Shown here one piece after another: positions 27,600 through 37,160 of a DNA stretch of 64,000 nt. The stretch is from Entomomonas sp. E2T0. GTDB lineage: Bacteria; Pseudomonadota; Gammaproteobacteria; Pseudomonadales; Pseudomonadaceae. The position numbers and the translations under genes are program-made. The notes beneath the pieces are model-generated. The model saw only the letters and a program-made list of their open reading frames with translations. It did not search any database and was not told where the DNA came from. Location of the stretch: positions 1,860,001-1,924,000 of the forward strand of contig NZ_CP094972.1 of the NCBI RefSeq assembly GCF_025985425.1, given 5' to 3'. Every line of letters starts with the position of its first letter. The first letter of the stretch is position 1.

Positions 27600-28124
27600 A
27601 TGAAAAGATGTATTAATTTTTTTACTTACTTAATAATGTGTTTGTTATTTGTAGGTGTTGTAAGTGCTCAAGAAGAGAGTAAGGATGAGTTCACTCAGAA
27701 GGATATTATTACGCTGAGACAAGGGTTTTTACAAGGTAAAGATATTCTTAAAGACAATGGAGTTTTTATTGACTTAAAAGAGAAAGGATTTATCAGTAAA
27801 GGTGAAATGCTAAAAAGAATAAAAAAGCATGGAGTAAGTTCTTTGTTTCCTAATCAACAATCCTATAGTTATTTTATCAAGTATTTAAAATATCTTATTG
27901 ATAGTAAAGAATTATCTGGCAATATTAATAGGTTGGTTACTTATAAAGAGGGTAGGTTTGAGTGCTATTTTATTTTGGAAAATGAGGATGATTTTAAGAT
28001 CATTTTAAATGTGTTAACACCAACTAATATCAAGGATTTTCCATATACTGAGCCGTCTTATATATATTATTTTGAGAAAGTGAATGGTAAGGTTGTGCTG
28101 GCTAAGATGGATGTGGCTGGTTAA
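27600..28124 (+). CDS. Secreted protein of unknown function
   Basis: The 174-residue protein has a clear signal peptide (hydrophobic residues 6-20, cleavage likely after VSA at 23). The mature part is charged, with helical N-terminal and strand-rich C-terminal halves. No family, lipobox or repeated motif is recognised. The ribosome site is weak. It sits between a VgrG ghost and an IS remnant, so it is probably part of the accessory genome. An immunity-type periplasmic protein is possible, but nothing in the sequence shows this. Confidence 0.6.
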   Translation: MKRCINFFTYLIMCLLFVGVVSAQEESKDEFTQKDIITLRQGFLQGKDILKDNGVFIDLKEKGFISKGEMLKRIKKHGVSSLFPNQQSYSYFIKYLKYLIDSKELSGNINRLVTYKEGRFECYFILENEDDFKIILNVLTPTNIKDFPYTEPSYIYYFEKVNGKVVLAKMDVAG

Positions 28125-28157
28125 GTAAAGTTAATTAAACCTGTTTTTAAATGATAG

Positions 28158-28183
28158 TGAATTGGACCCCGAAAGTTGGATAC
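28158..28183 (+). repeat. Left inverted repeat of IS3-family remnant
   Basis: The sequence TGAATTGGACCCCGAAAGTT, then GGATAC, resembles the terminal repeats of the IS150/IS3 group. It agrees at 18 of 26 positions with the reverse complement of 29241-29266. It lies 51 bases before the OrfA start. Confidence 0.6.
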
Positions 28184-28209
28184 CTAAATCTACCTTTTGG
28201 GGTATTTTT

Positions 28210-28380
28210 ATGGGTAAAAATCGTTATTCATTAGAATTAAGGCTAGAAGTCATTCAGTATTGTTTATCTAATCAAGGTGGGCAGAAGAAAATTAGCTAAA
28301 CACTTTAATATGAGCAGAATAACTGTGCATCCTTGGTTACGTATTTATCGATAGGATAGTCTGGAAGGTTTAATGAATGA
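28210..28380 (+). pseudogene. IS3-family transposase OrfA remnant
   Basis: Codons after the ATG read MGKNRYSLELRLEVIQYCLS, then, after a frameshift, RKLAKHFNMSRITVHPWLRIY. This is the helix-turn-helix of IS3/IS150-type OrfA proteins, with histidine-proline where V-x-x-W normally appears. An in-frame stop follows after IYR. OrfB (the DDE catalytic protein) is absent. The element cannot move by itself. Confidence 0.75.
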
Positions 28381-28475
28381 AAAAACGGTTCAATTTTGCG
28401 AAATATCAAAAATTAAGATAATAAGTTATTGTATTATGTTATGTTTTAATTATAACGTATAAAGGGAAAGAAAGC

Positions 28476-29189
28476 ATGAAAACTACCATTAAGCTCATCG
28501 CTATTGGTTTATTTGCCTTAGCAAGTAAGGATATTGTTGCGCAAGATGTTGCAGGGATAAAAATTGGTGAATCGTTCTCAGCTCAAAAAAGTTTGATTAC
28601 AAAAGCAAATTCAGACTATCAGTTAAATGATATTACGCGACCTGGTGGGAATACTGTTGGCATCAATGCGATTGCAAAAAAAGATGGTCGAGTGATTGAT
28701 CAGATGCTCGTGATTCACAATGATTCTGGTATTGTATGGTTTGTAGGAAGAGCACAGGCGCTTGAGAAAGGAGCTCGCATTAATCCTGATACACTTATGT
28801 CTTCATTGAAGGAAAAGTATGGTAATTATAGCGAAATTTCTGGTACTGGTGGGCCACGGTGGTACTTCGATCGTCAGGGAACACTTTTTCAAGGCTCAGT
28901 TATAGGTTCTCCATGTTATAGAGGGATAGGGCCAACGGGCACTTCATTTAATCAAGTACCGGGTACTGGTATGCAAGTACCAACTGTGTTCCCTCCTAAA
29001 TGTGGTTTAGAGATCGAAACCTCAGTTTACCAAGACTCTAAAGATGGCATGGTATCAGCATTTTCTGTTCGTATCATCGATACAAAGCGTATGTTTGATG
29101 AATTGAATAACAAGAGTATAAATGCAGAGAATGAACGTAAACAGCAACTTGAAAGAGAGAAGGCAAACGACAATAAGCCAAAGCTGTGA
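28476..29189 (+). CDS. Secreted protein of unknown function, inside IS3-like ends
   Basis: The 237-residue protein has a signal peptide (residues about 5-22, cleavage after VAQ or IVA). The mature region starts VAGIKIGESFSAQKSLI, a shape seen in small periplasmic ligand-binding or lysozyme-inhibitor-like domains. It has two cysteines (CYRG and PKCGLE) and ends in a charged tail (ENERKQQLEREK). GGGAAAGA precedes the ATG. It lies between the OrfA remnant and the right inverted repeat, where OrfB would be expected, so it may have travelled as a passenger. No family is firmly recognised. Confidence 0.7.
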   Translation: MKTTIKLIAIGLFALASKDIVAQDVAGIKIGESFSAQKSLITKANSDYQLNDITRPGGNTVGINAIAKKDGRVIDQMLVIHNDSGIVWFVGRAQALEKGARINPDTLMSSLKEKYGNYSEISGTGGPRWYFDRQGTLFQGSVIGSPCYRGIGPTGTSFNQVPGTGMQVPTVFPPKCGLEIETSVYQDSKDGMVSAFSVRIIDTKRMFDELNNKSINAENERKQQLEREKANDNKPKL

Positions 29190-29196
29190 GAAAAAT

Positions 29197-29231
29197 ATAG
29201 ATGAAGCTCTAAATTAGAGCTTCATCTATTT
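29197..29231 (+). terminator. Strong hairpin terminator
   Basis: ATAGATGAAGCTCTAA and TTAGAGCTTCATCTAT form a 16-bp stem with almost no loop, followed by TTTGT. It lies 8 bases after the stop codon of the secreted-protein gene and before the right IS end. Confidence 0.7.
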
Positions 29232-29240
29232 GTATTAAAA

Positions 29241-29266
29241 CTGCCCAACTTTTGAGATTCAGTTCA
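29241..29266 (-). repeat. Right inverted repeat of IS3-family remnant
   Basis: On the minus strand it reads TGAACTGAATCTCAAAAGTT, then GGGCAG, close to the usual IS3/IS150 terminal pattern. It pairs with the left end at 28158, giving an element of about 1.1 kb. No clear target duplication is visible. Confidence 0.55.
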
Positions 29267-29325
29267 TAGAGGGAATCTTCCCTTGCTTCTATCATCAACC
29301 CGTAATGTACTTGGTCATGTGTTGC

Positions 29326-29871
29326 CTATAAGTCAGTATCTTGTAGACTGGCAATTTGTTTTATTTTTGCTTTACTTTTTTTGCCCATATTGTCCATATA
29401 GGTTACAACTAAGGCTGAGACAACGAAAGTTAGGTGGAGAATAACGTACCACATTAGTTTGTCGTTATCTATTTTTTGAGCATCCATAAACATTCTGAGT
29501 AGGTGGATGGAGGAGATAGCTACAATAGATACGGATACTTTGGTTTTTAAGGAACCAGAGTCCATTTTGCCCAGCCAATCTAGTTTTTCCCGATGACTAT
29601 GGATATTCATTTGTGAAACAAAGTTTTCGTAGCTGGCAAACATAACCATTACTAATAGGCCGCCTACCAGTACCATATCAATTAATGATAGTAGTTTTAG
29701 GATAAGTTCTGATTCAGGTAAGCTGAAAATAGCGGGTAAGATATGAAAAAGTTCTTGGTAAAATTTAATAGTTAGGGCAAGTAGTGCTAAAGATAGCCCA
29801 AAACATATTGGAGCAAGTATCCAGCGTGTTGAATACATTAAATTTTCTAAGATGATTTCAACTTTTTTCAT
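29326..29871 (-). CDS. yqhA: YqhA-family (UPF0114) inner-membrane protein
   Basis: The 181-residue protein matches the UPF0114/TIGR00645 family: [19 protein letters not shown] at the start, [21 protein letters not shown] in the second helix pair, then [15 protein letters not shown]. Three to four transmembrane helices are evident. The role of the family is unknown. The gene is complete and stands alone. Confidence 0.88.
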   Translation of the reverse strand: MKKVEIILENLMYSTRWILAPICFGLSLALLALTIKFYQELFHILPAIFSLPESELILKLLSLIDMVLVGGLLVMVMFASYENFVSQMNIHSHREKLDWLGKMDSGSLKTKVSVSIVAISSIHLLRMFMDAQKIDNDKLMWYVILHLTFVVSALVVTYMDNMGKKSKAKIKQIASLQDTDL

Positions 29872-30240
29872 AGATGATATTCCCTAAGCTGTAGTAGCCA
29901 ATAATAAGGCGCGTAGTATAGCGAATAGCGATACTAATAGACTAGCCAGCAATAAGATAAAAATATAAACATTTTGTATACAGTTATTGGTTTGTTTTTA
30001 TAAGGTTGTTTTCTGTTGAAATGAGAGTTAGTGAACAATTTGTCATAGAAAATATCTAGATTCTGTATCTTAATCTTCAATTCAGAGTAAAATAATTGCT
30101 TTTATTTCACTATTAGCTACAAAGTTATTTTATAATAACTGAATTTAGATGATTTAATTGATAATAGCAATTGCATGTAATTGCTCAGGGTATGTTGGGT
30201 TTAACCCTGCCACGAAATATTTGAGGAAGATTCTGTTAAT
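29872..30240. other. Upstream region of secA
   Basis: This 369-base gap separates the divergent yqhA-like gene and secA and should contain both promoters. I looked for a SecM-like leader peptide that could sense secretion and found no suitable open frame with an arrest motif. GAGGAAG lies 9 bases before the secA ATG. Confidence 0.5.
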
Positions 30241-32997
30241 ATGCTTGGTCCTTTACTGAATAAGCTTTTTGGAAGCAAAAACGATCGCGAAGTTAAACGC
30301 ATGTCTAAAATGGTCAAGGCTGTTAATGCCTTTGAAGAGAGCATGGTTGCTTTGCATGATGATCAACTACGTGCCAAAACAGTAGAATTTAGAGAGCGTA
30401 TAGCAAAGGGTGAGAGTTTAAATAAATTATTGCCTGAGGCCTTTGCAGTAGCCCGTGAAGCTAGTAAACGGGTGATGGGCATGCGTCACTTTGATGTGCA
30501 GTTAATCGGTGCTATGACGTTGCATGAAGGTAAGATTGCTGAGATGCGTACAGGTGAAGGTAAAACTTTGATGTGTACCTTGGCTGTTTATTTAAATGCA
30601 TTGTCTGGTAAAGGCGTGCATGTGGTAACGGTAAACGATTACTTGGCAAAACGTGATGCTAATTGGATGAGACCGTTATATGAGTTTTTAGGGATGAGCG
30701 TGGGTGTTATCGTTCCTTTCCAAGACCCAGAAGAAAAGCGTGCGGCTTATAAAGCAGATATTACCTATGGTACCAATAACGAATTTGGTTTCGATTATTT
30801 AAGAGATAATATGGCTTTCCGCCAAGAAGATAAGTTCCAACAAGTACTTAACTTTGCTGTGGTGGATGAGGTTGACTCTATTTTAATCGATGAGGCAAGA
30901 ACACCTTTAATTATTTCAGGCCAAGCTGAAGACAGTTCTGAGCTTTATATTCAGTTAGATAAGTTAATTCCAAGACTTTCACAACAGATTGAAGAGGGTG
31001 AAGGCTCTGCTAAAGAAATCAAAAAAGAAGGCCATTACACGGTTGATGAGAAGTCACGTACGGCTGAGTTAACAGAAGCTGGCCATCAATATGTTGAAGA
31101 TTTATTAATGGAAAATGGTTTGTTAGCAGAGGGTGATAGCCTGTATTCTGCTAATAATGCGACATTATTTAGCCATGTGCTTTCAGCATTAAGAGCCCAT
31201 GTGTTATATCACCGTAATGTTGAGTATATTATTCAAGATAATGAGGTGTTGTTAATTGATGAGCACACTGGCCGTCCAATGAAAGGACGTCGCTTATCAG
31301 AAGGCTTACACCAAGCTATTGAAGCAAAAGAGCATGTACCTATTCAGCCAGAAAGCCAAACCTTGGCTTCTATTACCTTCCAAAACTTTTTCCGTCTTTA
31401 TGATAAGTTATCGGGCATGACGGGTACAGCAGATACTGAAGCTTTCGAATTCCGTCAAATTTATAACCTTGATGTGGTGGTTATTCCTACCAATCGCGCG
31501 TTAGCCCGTAAAGATGCTAATGACTTGGTGTATATGACGCAAAAGGAAAAGTATGAGGCGATTATTCAGGAAATTAAAGCTGCGCAAGAGCGTAAGCAAC
31601 CTGTCTTAGTGGGTACGGCTTCTATTGATACCTCTGAATTATTATCAACTGTATTGGAAAAAGCAGGCATTAAACATAATGTGTTAAATGCTAAGTTCCA
31701 TGATAAGGAAGCGGATATTATTGCTCAGGCAGGTCGTCCAGGTGCTGTGACTATTGCCACCAATATGGCGGGTCGTGGTACAGATATTCTATTAGGTGGT
31801 AACTGGGAAGCAGAAGCAGCTAAGTTAGAAGAACCAACTGCTGAGCAGTTAAAAGCATTAGAAGATCAATGGCGTGAAGATCATCAAACGGTGTTAGAAG
31901 CAGGTGGTTTATTTGTGATTGGTACTGAGCGTCATGAATCACGTCGTATTGATAATCAGTTACGTGGTCGTTCTGGTCGTCAAGGTGACCCTGGTGCAAG
32001 CCGTTTCTATTTATCATTAGAAGATAATTTGATGCGTATTTTCGCTTCCGATCGTATGCGTAGCATTATGCAAGTGCTTGGTATGAAAGAAGGCGAAGCC
32101 ATTGAGCATCGTATGGTAACGAATGCGATTGAGAAAGCACAACGTAAGGTAGAAGGTCGTAACTTCGATATTCGTAAGCAGTTGCTTGAATATGATGATG
32201 TGGCTAATGAACAACGTAAAGTTATCTATCATATGCGTGACACTATTTTAGAGTCTAATGATATCAGCCATATCATTAAAGAATTCCGCAATGAGGTGTT
32301 AACCGCTACTATTAATGAACATATTCCTCCTATGTCATTACCTGAGCAGTGGGATATTGCAGGTTTAGAGCAGGTATTACGTACTGATTTTGGACAGGAT
32401 TTACCTATTCAACAGTGGTTAGATGAAGACGATAAGCTTTACGAAGAAACTTTAAGAGAGCGTATTGAGCAAGCCGTTGTTGAGAAATATGCGGCGGTAG
32501 AAGACGAAGCAGGCGATGAGAATATTCGTGGCTTTGAAAAATACGTGTTGTTAAGAGAAATCGATGAGCTTTGGAAAGATCATTTAACTCGTATGGATCA
32601 CTTGCGTCAAGGTATTCATTTACGTGGTTATGCACAAAAGAATCCGAAGCAAGAATATAAGCGTGAGTCTTTTGAGTTATTTGAACGTTTATTGAATACT
32701 ATTAAATACAATACAGTGAGTTTATTAGCGAATGCTCAAGTAAACCACCGCACAGCAGAAGAGGAAGAAGCACGTCTTCACCAAGAAGCTGAGCGTATTG
32801 CACAAAGTATGGTATTTCAACACGACGAGGCTGCTTCATCATTGAATGAAGATCCAGAGCAACAGGCTGTTGAAGAATTAGCGCCAGCGCAGCCACAGCA
32901 ACCAGTACGCCGTACAGGTGCTAAGGTTGGGCGTAATGATCCTTGTCCTTGTGGTTCGGGTAAAAAATATAAGCAATGTTGTGGGCGTATTGAATAA
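30241..32997 (+). CDS. secA: Protein translocase ATPase SecA
   Basis: The 918-residue motor drives preproteins through SecYEG. The N-terminal domain has Walker A MRTGEGKT at 102-109 and the DEVD box near 209. The preprotein cross-linking domain and second nucleotide-binding domain ([28 protein letters not shown]) follow. The tail carries the zinc-binding SEC-C motif [13 protein letters not shown] that contacts SecB. The length is typical of Pseudomonas SecA. argJ follows, as in Pseudomonas. Confidence 0.98.
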   Translation: MLGPLLNKLFGSKNDREVKRMSKMVKAVNAFEESMVALHDDQLRAKTVEFRERIAKGESLNKLLPEAFAVAREASKRVMGMRHFDVQLIGAMTLHEGKIAEMRTGEGKTLMCTLAVYLNALSGKGVHVVTVNDYLAKRDANWMRPLYEFLGMSVGVIVPFQDPEEKRAAYKADITYGTNNEFGFDYLRDNMAFRQEDKFQQVLNFAVVDEVDSILIDEARTPLIISGQAEDSSELYIQLDKLIPRLSQQIEEGEGSAKEIKKEGHYTVDEKSRTAELTEAGHQYVEDLLMENGLLAEGDSLYSANNATLFSHVLSALRAHVLYHRNVEYIIQDNEVLLIDEHTGRPMKGRRLSEGLHQAIEAKEHVPIQPESQTLASITFQNFFRLYDKLSGMTGTADTEAFEFRQIYNLDVVVIPTNRALARKDANDLVYMTQKEKYEAIIQEIKAAQERKQPVLVGTASIDTSELLSTVLEKAGIKHNVLNAKFHDKEADIIAQAGRPGAVTIATNMAGRGTDILLGGNWEAEAAKLEEPTAEQLKALEDQWREDHQTVLEAGGLFVIGTERHESRRIDNQLRGRSGRQGDPGASRFYLSLEDNLMRIFASDRMRSIMQVLGMKEGEAIEHRMVTNAIEKAQRKVEGRNFDIRKQLLEYDDVANEQRKVIYHMRDTILESNDISHIIKEFRNEVLTATINEHIPPMSLPEQWDIAGLEQVLRTDFGQDLPIQQWLDEDDKLYEETLRERIEQAVVEKYAAVEDEAGDENIRGFEKYVLLREIDELWKDHLTRMDHLRQGIHLRGYAQKNPKQEYKRESFELFERLLNTIKYNTVSLLANAQVNHRTAEEEEARLHQEAERIAQSMVFQHDEAASSLNEDPEQQAVEELAPAQPQQPVRRTGAKVGRNDPCPCGSGKKYKQCCGRIE

Positions 32998-33027
32998 ATT
33001 TTAATAACGCAGTAACTATTATTTACC

Positions 33028-33063
33028 AAACACACCACATTTTTTGTGGTGTGTTTGTTTTAG
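33028..33063 (+). terminator. Terminator after secA
   Basis: AAACACACCACA and TGTGGTGTGTTT form a 12-bp stem around a short T-rich loop and are followed by GTTTT. It lies about 30 bases after the secA stop and 20 bases before argJ. Confidence 0.85.
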
Positions 33064-33081
33064 GCTTAGAGGAGTATTAAA

Positions 33082-34305
33082 ATGGCAGTAGGTTTGGAAA
33101 TCCCTTCAGTATTAAATCCTGTTAAAGGCTTTGCGTTAGGTATTGCCTCTGCGGGTATTAAAAAGGCTGGCCGTAAAGATGTAGTGCTGATGCGTTGTAG
33201 TGAGCAAGCACAGGTTGTGGGGGTATTTACCCGCAATGCGTTTTGTGCAGCGCCTGTTATTTTATCTAAAAAACATTTAGCTACTGGCCAAGCAATACAA
33301 TATTTTATCACTAATACAGGCAATGCTAATGCAGGCACAGGGCAACAGGGTTTACAATCTGCTACTGTGGTCTGTGAAGCGGTAGCTAATGCTACAGGTG
33401 TAGCTGTTGAGGCTATTTTACCTTTTTCTACGGGGGTAATTGGTGAGCCTTTACCCATAGAAAAAATTATGGCAGTTATCCCACAAGCGATGGCTGATTT
33501 AAAAGAAGATAATTGGTTAAATGCAGCTGAAGGTATTATGACTACGGATACAACGCCCAAAGGAGCGAGTGTTCGTTTTCAGCATGAGGGTAAAACTATT
33601 ACGGTAACAGGTATTAGTAAAGGGGCAGGGATGATTTGTCCTAATATGGGTACTATGTTGGGTTATATTGCTACCGATGCGAAAGTGGCTAAACCTGTAT
33701 TACAGACTTTATTAGAAGATGCTACCAATAAATCCTTTAATCGCATTACCATTGATGGTGATACCTCTACTAATGATAGCTGTGTATTAATTGCTACAGG
33801 TGAAACAGAGTTAGCTGAAATTACCCAAGCCAGTGGTGATTATTACGATAAGTTAAAAATAGCCTTATTCTCTGTAGCTATGGAGTTAGCACAAGCGATT
33901 GTACGCGATGGTGAGGGGGCTACTAAGTTTGTAACGGTTAAGGTAAATGGTGGCGATACTCATCAAGAATGTTTAGATGTGGCTTATGCAGTGGCTCATT
34001 CGCCTTTGGTTAAGACAGCGTTATTTGCTTCAGATCCTAACTGGGGACGTATTGTAGCCGCAGTGGGTTATTCTGGTGTAGCCAACCTTGATGTAAGTAA
34101 AGTCAATGTATTTTTAGGTGATGTGCAGATTGTTGAGGCTGGTGGGCGTGCTGCTAGTTATACCGAAGAGCAAGGTGCAAAAGCTATGCAACAAGCTGAG
34201 ATTACTATTCGTATTGAATTAAATCGTGGTAGTTGCCAAGAGACTATTTGGACAACAGATTTATCCCATGAGTATGTGAAGATTAATGCAGAATATCGTT
34301 CTTAG
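33082..34305 (+). CDS. argJ: Bifunctional ornithine acetyltransferase/N-acetylglutamate synthase
   Basis: The 407-residue protein recycles the acetyl group of N-acetylornithine to glutamate in arginine synthesis. It belongs to the self-cleaving Ntn-like ArgJ family: the conserved region GAGMICPN, then M-G-T-M-L, contains the nucleophile Thr191. Most relatives have alanine just before this threonine; here it is glycine. The C-terminal half has the usual RDGEGATKFV and SDPNWGRI. The start has GAGGAG 8 bases upstream. The position after secA follows Pseudomonas. Confidence 0.95.
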   Translation: MAVGLEIPSVLNPVKGFALGIASAGIKKAGRKDVVLMRCSEQAQVVGVFTRNAFCAAPVILSKKHLATGQAIQYFITNTGNANAGTGQQGLQSATVVCEAVANATGVAVEAILPFSTGVIGEPLPIEKIMAVIPQAMADLKEDNWLNAAEGIMTTDTTPKGASVRFQHEGKTITVTGISKGAGMICPNMGTMLGYIATDAKVAKPVLQTLLEDATNKSFNRITIDGDTSTNDSCVLIATGETELAEITQASGDYYDKLKIALFSVAMELAQAIVRDGEGATKFVTVKVNGGDTHQECLDVAYAVAHSPLVKTALFASDPNWGRIVAAVGYSGVANLDVSKVNVFLGDVQIVEAGGRAASYTEEQGAKAMQQAEITIRIELNRGSCQETIWTTDLSHEYVKINAEYRS

Positions 34306-34347
34306 TTTTATAGATAGATTGTATAAAGTTTGCTGTAAGGAAGATAG

Positions 34348-34659
34348 ATGCCAGTAAAAGTGAAGCAGTTAATATTATTTTTAAGTATTTTACTGTTTTA
34401 TCCCTTATTATTTTGGTTAACGCTTTATTATATACATGATGTTCCCATTCATGGTATGCGTGATCCTAGTGGTGGGGCTAAAGTAGATAGGGCGATTGAA
34501 GCGGTGTTAGGTGCTTTTTTAATAACGGTTATGTTTTTGATAGTGTGTCACCTATGGGCAAAAAAAGTAGCTATTCATTCTGGCTTATCATGGTTGGCTA
34601 ATATTTTTTCAATTGTCTTAGCATTTATTGTGTTTAACGCCTTAGGATTTTATTTGTAA
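34348..34659 (+). CDS. Small inner-membrane protein of unknown function
   Basis: The 103-residue protein has three hydrophobic helices (about 7-27, 51-70 and 79-101) separated by a polar loop with MRDPSGGAKVDRAIEA. GGAAG lies 6 bases before the ATG. It sits between argJ and the Nudix gene with short gaps, so it is probably in one transcript with the latter. No family is recognised. Confidence 0.65.
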   Translation: MPVKVKQLILFLSILLFYPLLFWLTLYYIHDVPIHGMRDPSGGAKVDRAIEAVLGAFLITVMFLIVCHLWAKKVAIHSGLSWLANIFSIVLAFIVFNALGFYL

Positions 34660-34675
34660 GGTTGTAGGAGTGACT

Positions 34676-35623
34676 GTGAAGCAAATTCAGGTAGTAGCTG
34701 CTATTATTCGTCAAAATGGTCGAGTGTTATTAGCACGTCGTGCTAAGCATAAGCATCAAGGTGGCTTATGGGAGTTTCCTGGTGGCAAGATTGAGGCCGG
34801 GGAAACGCCTGAGCAAGCGCTTAAGCGTGAGCTAAAGGAAGAGTTGGCGATTGAGGTGACTAAACTGAACCCTGTGTTTCAGACCAGCCACCAGTACCCA
34901 GAGTATGGCGTCCATTTAGATATTTGGGAAGTAACTGCTTTTGAGGGTGAGGCTGAAGGAGCAGAAGGGCAAGAGATTACTTGGGTACAGCCTAAAAATT
35001 TATTGCAGTATGAGTTTCCAGAAGCCAATAAAGCTATTATTACGGCTGCCCGTTTATCTAATCGTTATTTGATTACCCCTGAGAATTTAGATCGTGCAGA
35101 GATTATTGAGGGTATTCGTATTGCTTTAGATGAGGGCATAAAACTGATTTGTTTACGCGCGCCCCATTTTTTTGATCCTGATTATCGTGATTTGGCGATT
35201 GATGCAGTGGGAGTATGTGCAGGGCGTGCAGAGTTATTGGTAAAAGGTGCCTTTGAGTGGTTAGGGGATTTCCCGAGTGCAGGTTGGCATGTAACGGCTG
35301 AGCAATTACGTAAGTTGGCCGATAAAGGCCGACCTTTGCCCACTAATCGATGGTTAGCAGCGTCTTGTCATAATGAAGAAGAGTTGGCTTTGGCTAAACA
35401 GCTAGGAGTGGACTTTGTAACCCTTTCACCTGTTCAAAAAACAGCTACTCATCCCGATGCGGAACCTTTAGGTTGGGAGCGTGCCAAACAGTTAATAGCT
35501 GGTTTTGATCGCCCTGTTTATGTGTTAGGTGGTTTAACAGGGCAAGATGTGCCAACTGCTCAGCAAGCAGGTGCGCAGGGTGTGGCAGCTATACGTGGGC
35601 TATGGCCTTATGAGTTAGATTAA
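34676..35623 (+). CDS. Nudix hydrolase fused to ThiE-like domain
   Basis: The protein of 315 residues joins a MutT-type Nudix domain (about 1-130) and a thiamine-phosphate-synthase-like barrel (about 135-315). The Nudix box is intact: GGKIEAGE, then REL-KEEL at about 36-58. The C-terminal part keeps LAASCHNEEELALAKQLGVDFVTLSPV and GGLTGQDVP of the ThiE/TenI fold. The Nudix part should sanitise oxidised nucleotides such as 8-oxo-dGTP; the role of the second domain is unproven. This fusion follows argJ in pseudomonads too. I chose the GTG at 34676, since a GTG at 34670 overlaps the AGGAG. Confidence 0.9.
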   Translation: MKQIQVVAAIIRQNGRVLLARRAKHKHQGGLWEFPGGKIEAGETPEQALKRELKEELAIEVTKLNPVFQTSHQYPEYGVHLDIWEVTAFEGEAEGAEGQEITWVQPKNLLQYEFPEANKAIITAARLSNRYLITPENLDRAEIIEGIRIALDEGIKLICLRAPHFFDPDYRDLAIDAVGVCAGRAELLVKGAFEWLGDFPSAGWHVTAEQLRKLADKGRPLPTNRWLAASCHNEEELALAKQLGVDFVTLSPVQKTATHPDAEPLGWERAKQLIAGFDRPVYVLGGLTGQDVPTAQQAGAQGVAAIRGLWPYELD

Positions 35624-35661
35624 GAGCCTAATGAGATAGGCTCTAAGACGAGGATAGAATA

Positions 35662-35976
35662 ATGATTAGTGTATTTGCAGTAATGACAGCAAAAGCAGGT
35701 AAAAAACAACAGGTGTTAGAGATTGCACGTGCTAATTTAGCAACAGTGAAAGCAGAACAGGGTTGTCATGAGTATCGGTTAGTGGAAGATGTGAAAAATG
35801 CAGGATCTTTCCAAAAAACATTGGGTGAAGATAGTTTTGCCTTTGTTGAGCAGTGGGAAAGTATGGCGGCATTAGAAGCTCATTTAGCTACACCACATAT
35901 GCAAGCTTACGGTGAGCGTACTAAAGAGTTATTGGCTGATAGTGCTATTTATGTGATGCAATCAGCCGATAAGTAA
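35662..35976 (+). CDS. Antibiotic-biosynthesis-monooxygenase (ABM) domain protein
   Basis: This 104-residue single-domain protein has the ferredoxin-like ABM fold: ISVFAVMTAKAGKKQQVLEI, GCHEYRLVED, FAFVEQWESMAALEAHLATPHM. Such proteins (YgiN-like) are small dimeric quinol or heme-type oxygenases or detoxifying proteins. The substrate is unknown here. GAGGA precedes the ATG. A palindromic repeat copy starts just after it. Confidence 0.85.
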   Translation: MISVFAVMTAKAGKKQQVLEIARANLATVKAEQGCHEYRLVEDVKNAGSFQKTLGEDSFAFVEQWESMAALEAHLATPHMQAYGERTKELLADSAIYVMQSADK

Positions 35977-35980
35977 TAGA

Positions 35981-36069
35981 GCTATTATTCTACATTTTTA
36001 TACATAGTTGAATGACTTTGCTGTACAGTTGTACTGTCTTCAGTCATTCGCCTTGTCTAAAATTGTATA
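35981..36069. repeat. 90-bp imperfect palindromic intergenic repeat, copy 1
   Basis: This 89-base element is about 90% identical to 39791-39880. It contains inverted arms GAATGACT and AGTCATTC around a centre with GTACAGTTGTAC, and outer arms TATAC/GTATA. Most differences between the copies are single substitutions, with one indel in the centre. The look is that of an ERIC- or MITE-like element that folds into a hairpin. It lies between genes on the same strand. Confidence 0.75.
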
Positions 36070-36134
36070 GCAACAGCTATAGCTTGGTATTAGCAAAGTG
36101 GATTTAACATTTAATAATAATTAGAGGCTTAAAG

Positions 36135-37139
36135 ATGGCAGCATTTCCTTATCAAAAAACAATGATTTTATATACTGGTGGTACTATTGGCATGATGCCT
36201 AGTGATAAGGGGTTGGTTGCCAGTGCTGGCTTTGAACGTTATTTGCAGGACTATTTAAAAGATTATCCTGAAATTGGTAATAATCAATGGCAATACCAAG
36301 AGGTAGAGCCTTTGATTGATAGTGCTAATATGTCACCAAGTTATTGGCAGAATTTAGTAGGTTTTGTTACTGATGCTGTCAGTTGTCATGGTTGTGATAG
36401 TGTATTGATTTTACAGGGTACGGATACCTTAGCCTATAGTGCTGCTGCATTGTCTTTTCAGTTATTAGGTTTTGATGTACCTGTGTTGATGACAGGGGCA
36501 ATGGAGCCTGCGGCTGTAGAGGGCAGTGATGCTAAAGAGAATATTTGTGGCTCAATGGCGGCCTTAAGTCAAGGTCAGGTAAAGGGTGTACAGGTATTCT
36601 TTCATGGTGAGTTATTATCTGGCACGCGTTGCCGTAAATGGCGTAGTGTTGGACGGAGTCCTTTTGTCTCTTTGCCTGCATTGCAGCCTAAGCCGTTAGT
36701 GACTAGATTACCTGAGGAGTTAACTTATCCTTTTGTAGGAAGTTTGCCAACGGTTAATATTTTGCCTTTGTTTCCAGGATTGACTGCTTATCAGTTACAG
36801 GGGTTAATGGGGTTGTTTTTACATGGCTTGGTGATTGAATGCTATGGCAGTGGCACAGGGCCTAATGATGATGAAGCCTTTATTGCTTGTATTCAGCAGT
36901 TAATTGCACAGGGCGTAGTGGTGGTGGCTATTAGCCAGTGTCCAGAGGGTAGTGTCGATTTTTCTTATTATGAGGCTGCTAATACATTCCAAGAGATTGG
37001 GGTCATTAGTGGCGGTTGCATGCCCCGTGAGGCCGCATTAGCTAAGTTAAGCCGTTTGTTGGGCTTAGGCTTAAGTGCTAGTGAGGTAGCTTATTATTTC
37101 TCACAAAATCTGTGTGGTGAGTTTGGCGTTGGTGAGTAA
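36135..37139 (+). CDS. ansA: Type I L-asparaginase
   Basis: The 334-residue cytosolic enzyme hydrolyses asparagine to aspartate and ammonia. Both catalytic regions are present: LYTGGTIGM near residues 12-20 with the nucleophilic threonine, and LQGTDTLAYSAAAL near 95 with the second threonine and aspartate; MTGAMEPAA follows. No signal peptide, consistent with the type I (housekeeping) class. GAGG lies 9 bases before the ATG. It converges on the next gene with a shared hairpin. Confidence 0.93.
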   Translation: MAAFPYQKTMILYTGGTIGMMPSDKGLVASAGFERYLQDYLKDYPEIGNNQWQYQEVEPLIDSANMSPSYWQNLVGFVTDAVSCHGCDSVLILQGTDTLAYSAAALSFQLLGFDVPVLMTGAMEPAAVEGSDAKENICGSMAALSQGQVKGVQVFFHGELLSGTRCRKWRSVGRSPFVSLPALQPKPLVTRLPEELTYPFVGSLPTVNILPLFPGLTAYQLQGLMGLFLHGLVIECYGSGTGPNDDEAFIACIQQLIAQGVVVVAISQCPEGSVDFSYYEAANTFQEIGVISGGCMPREAALAKLSRLLGLGLSASEVAYYFSQNLCGEFGVGE

Positions 37140-37160
37140 CTCTTAATAAAAGAGTTACTC
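37134..37160. terminator. Shared hairpin between convergent genes
   Basis: GAGTAACTCTT and AAGAGTTACTC form an 11-bp stem around AATAA. The arms contain the stop codons of the asparaginase gene and of the convergent membrane-protein gene. No long T-run follows, so termination efficiency is uncertain. Confidence 0.5.

Noticed and set aside
29872-30240. SecM-like leader gene before secA
   Set aside because: No open frame with a signal sequence and an arrest motif is present in this gap.
33066-33560. Reverse-strand open frame opposite argJ
   Set aside because: The alanine/proline-rich composition mirrors argJ codons, and argJ is a full, conserved gene here.
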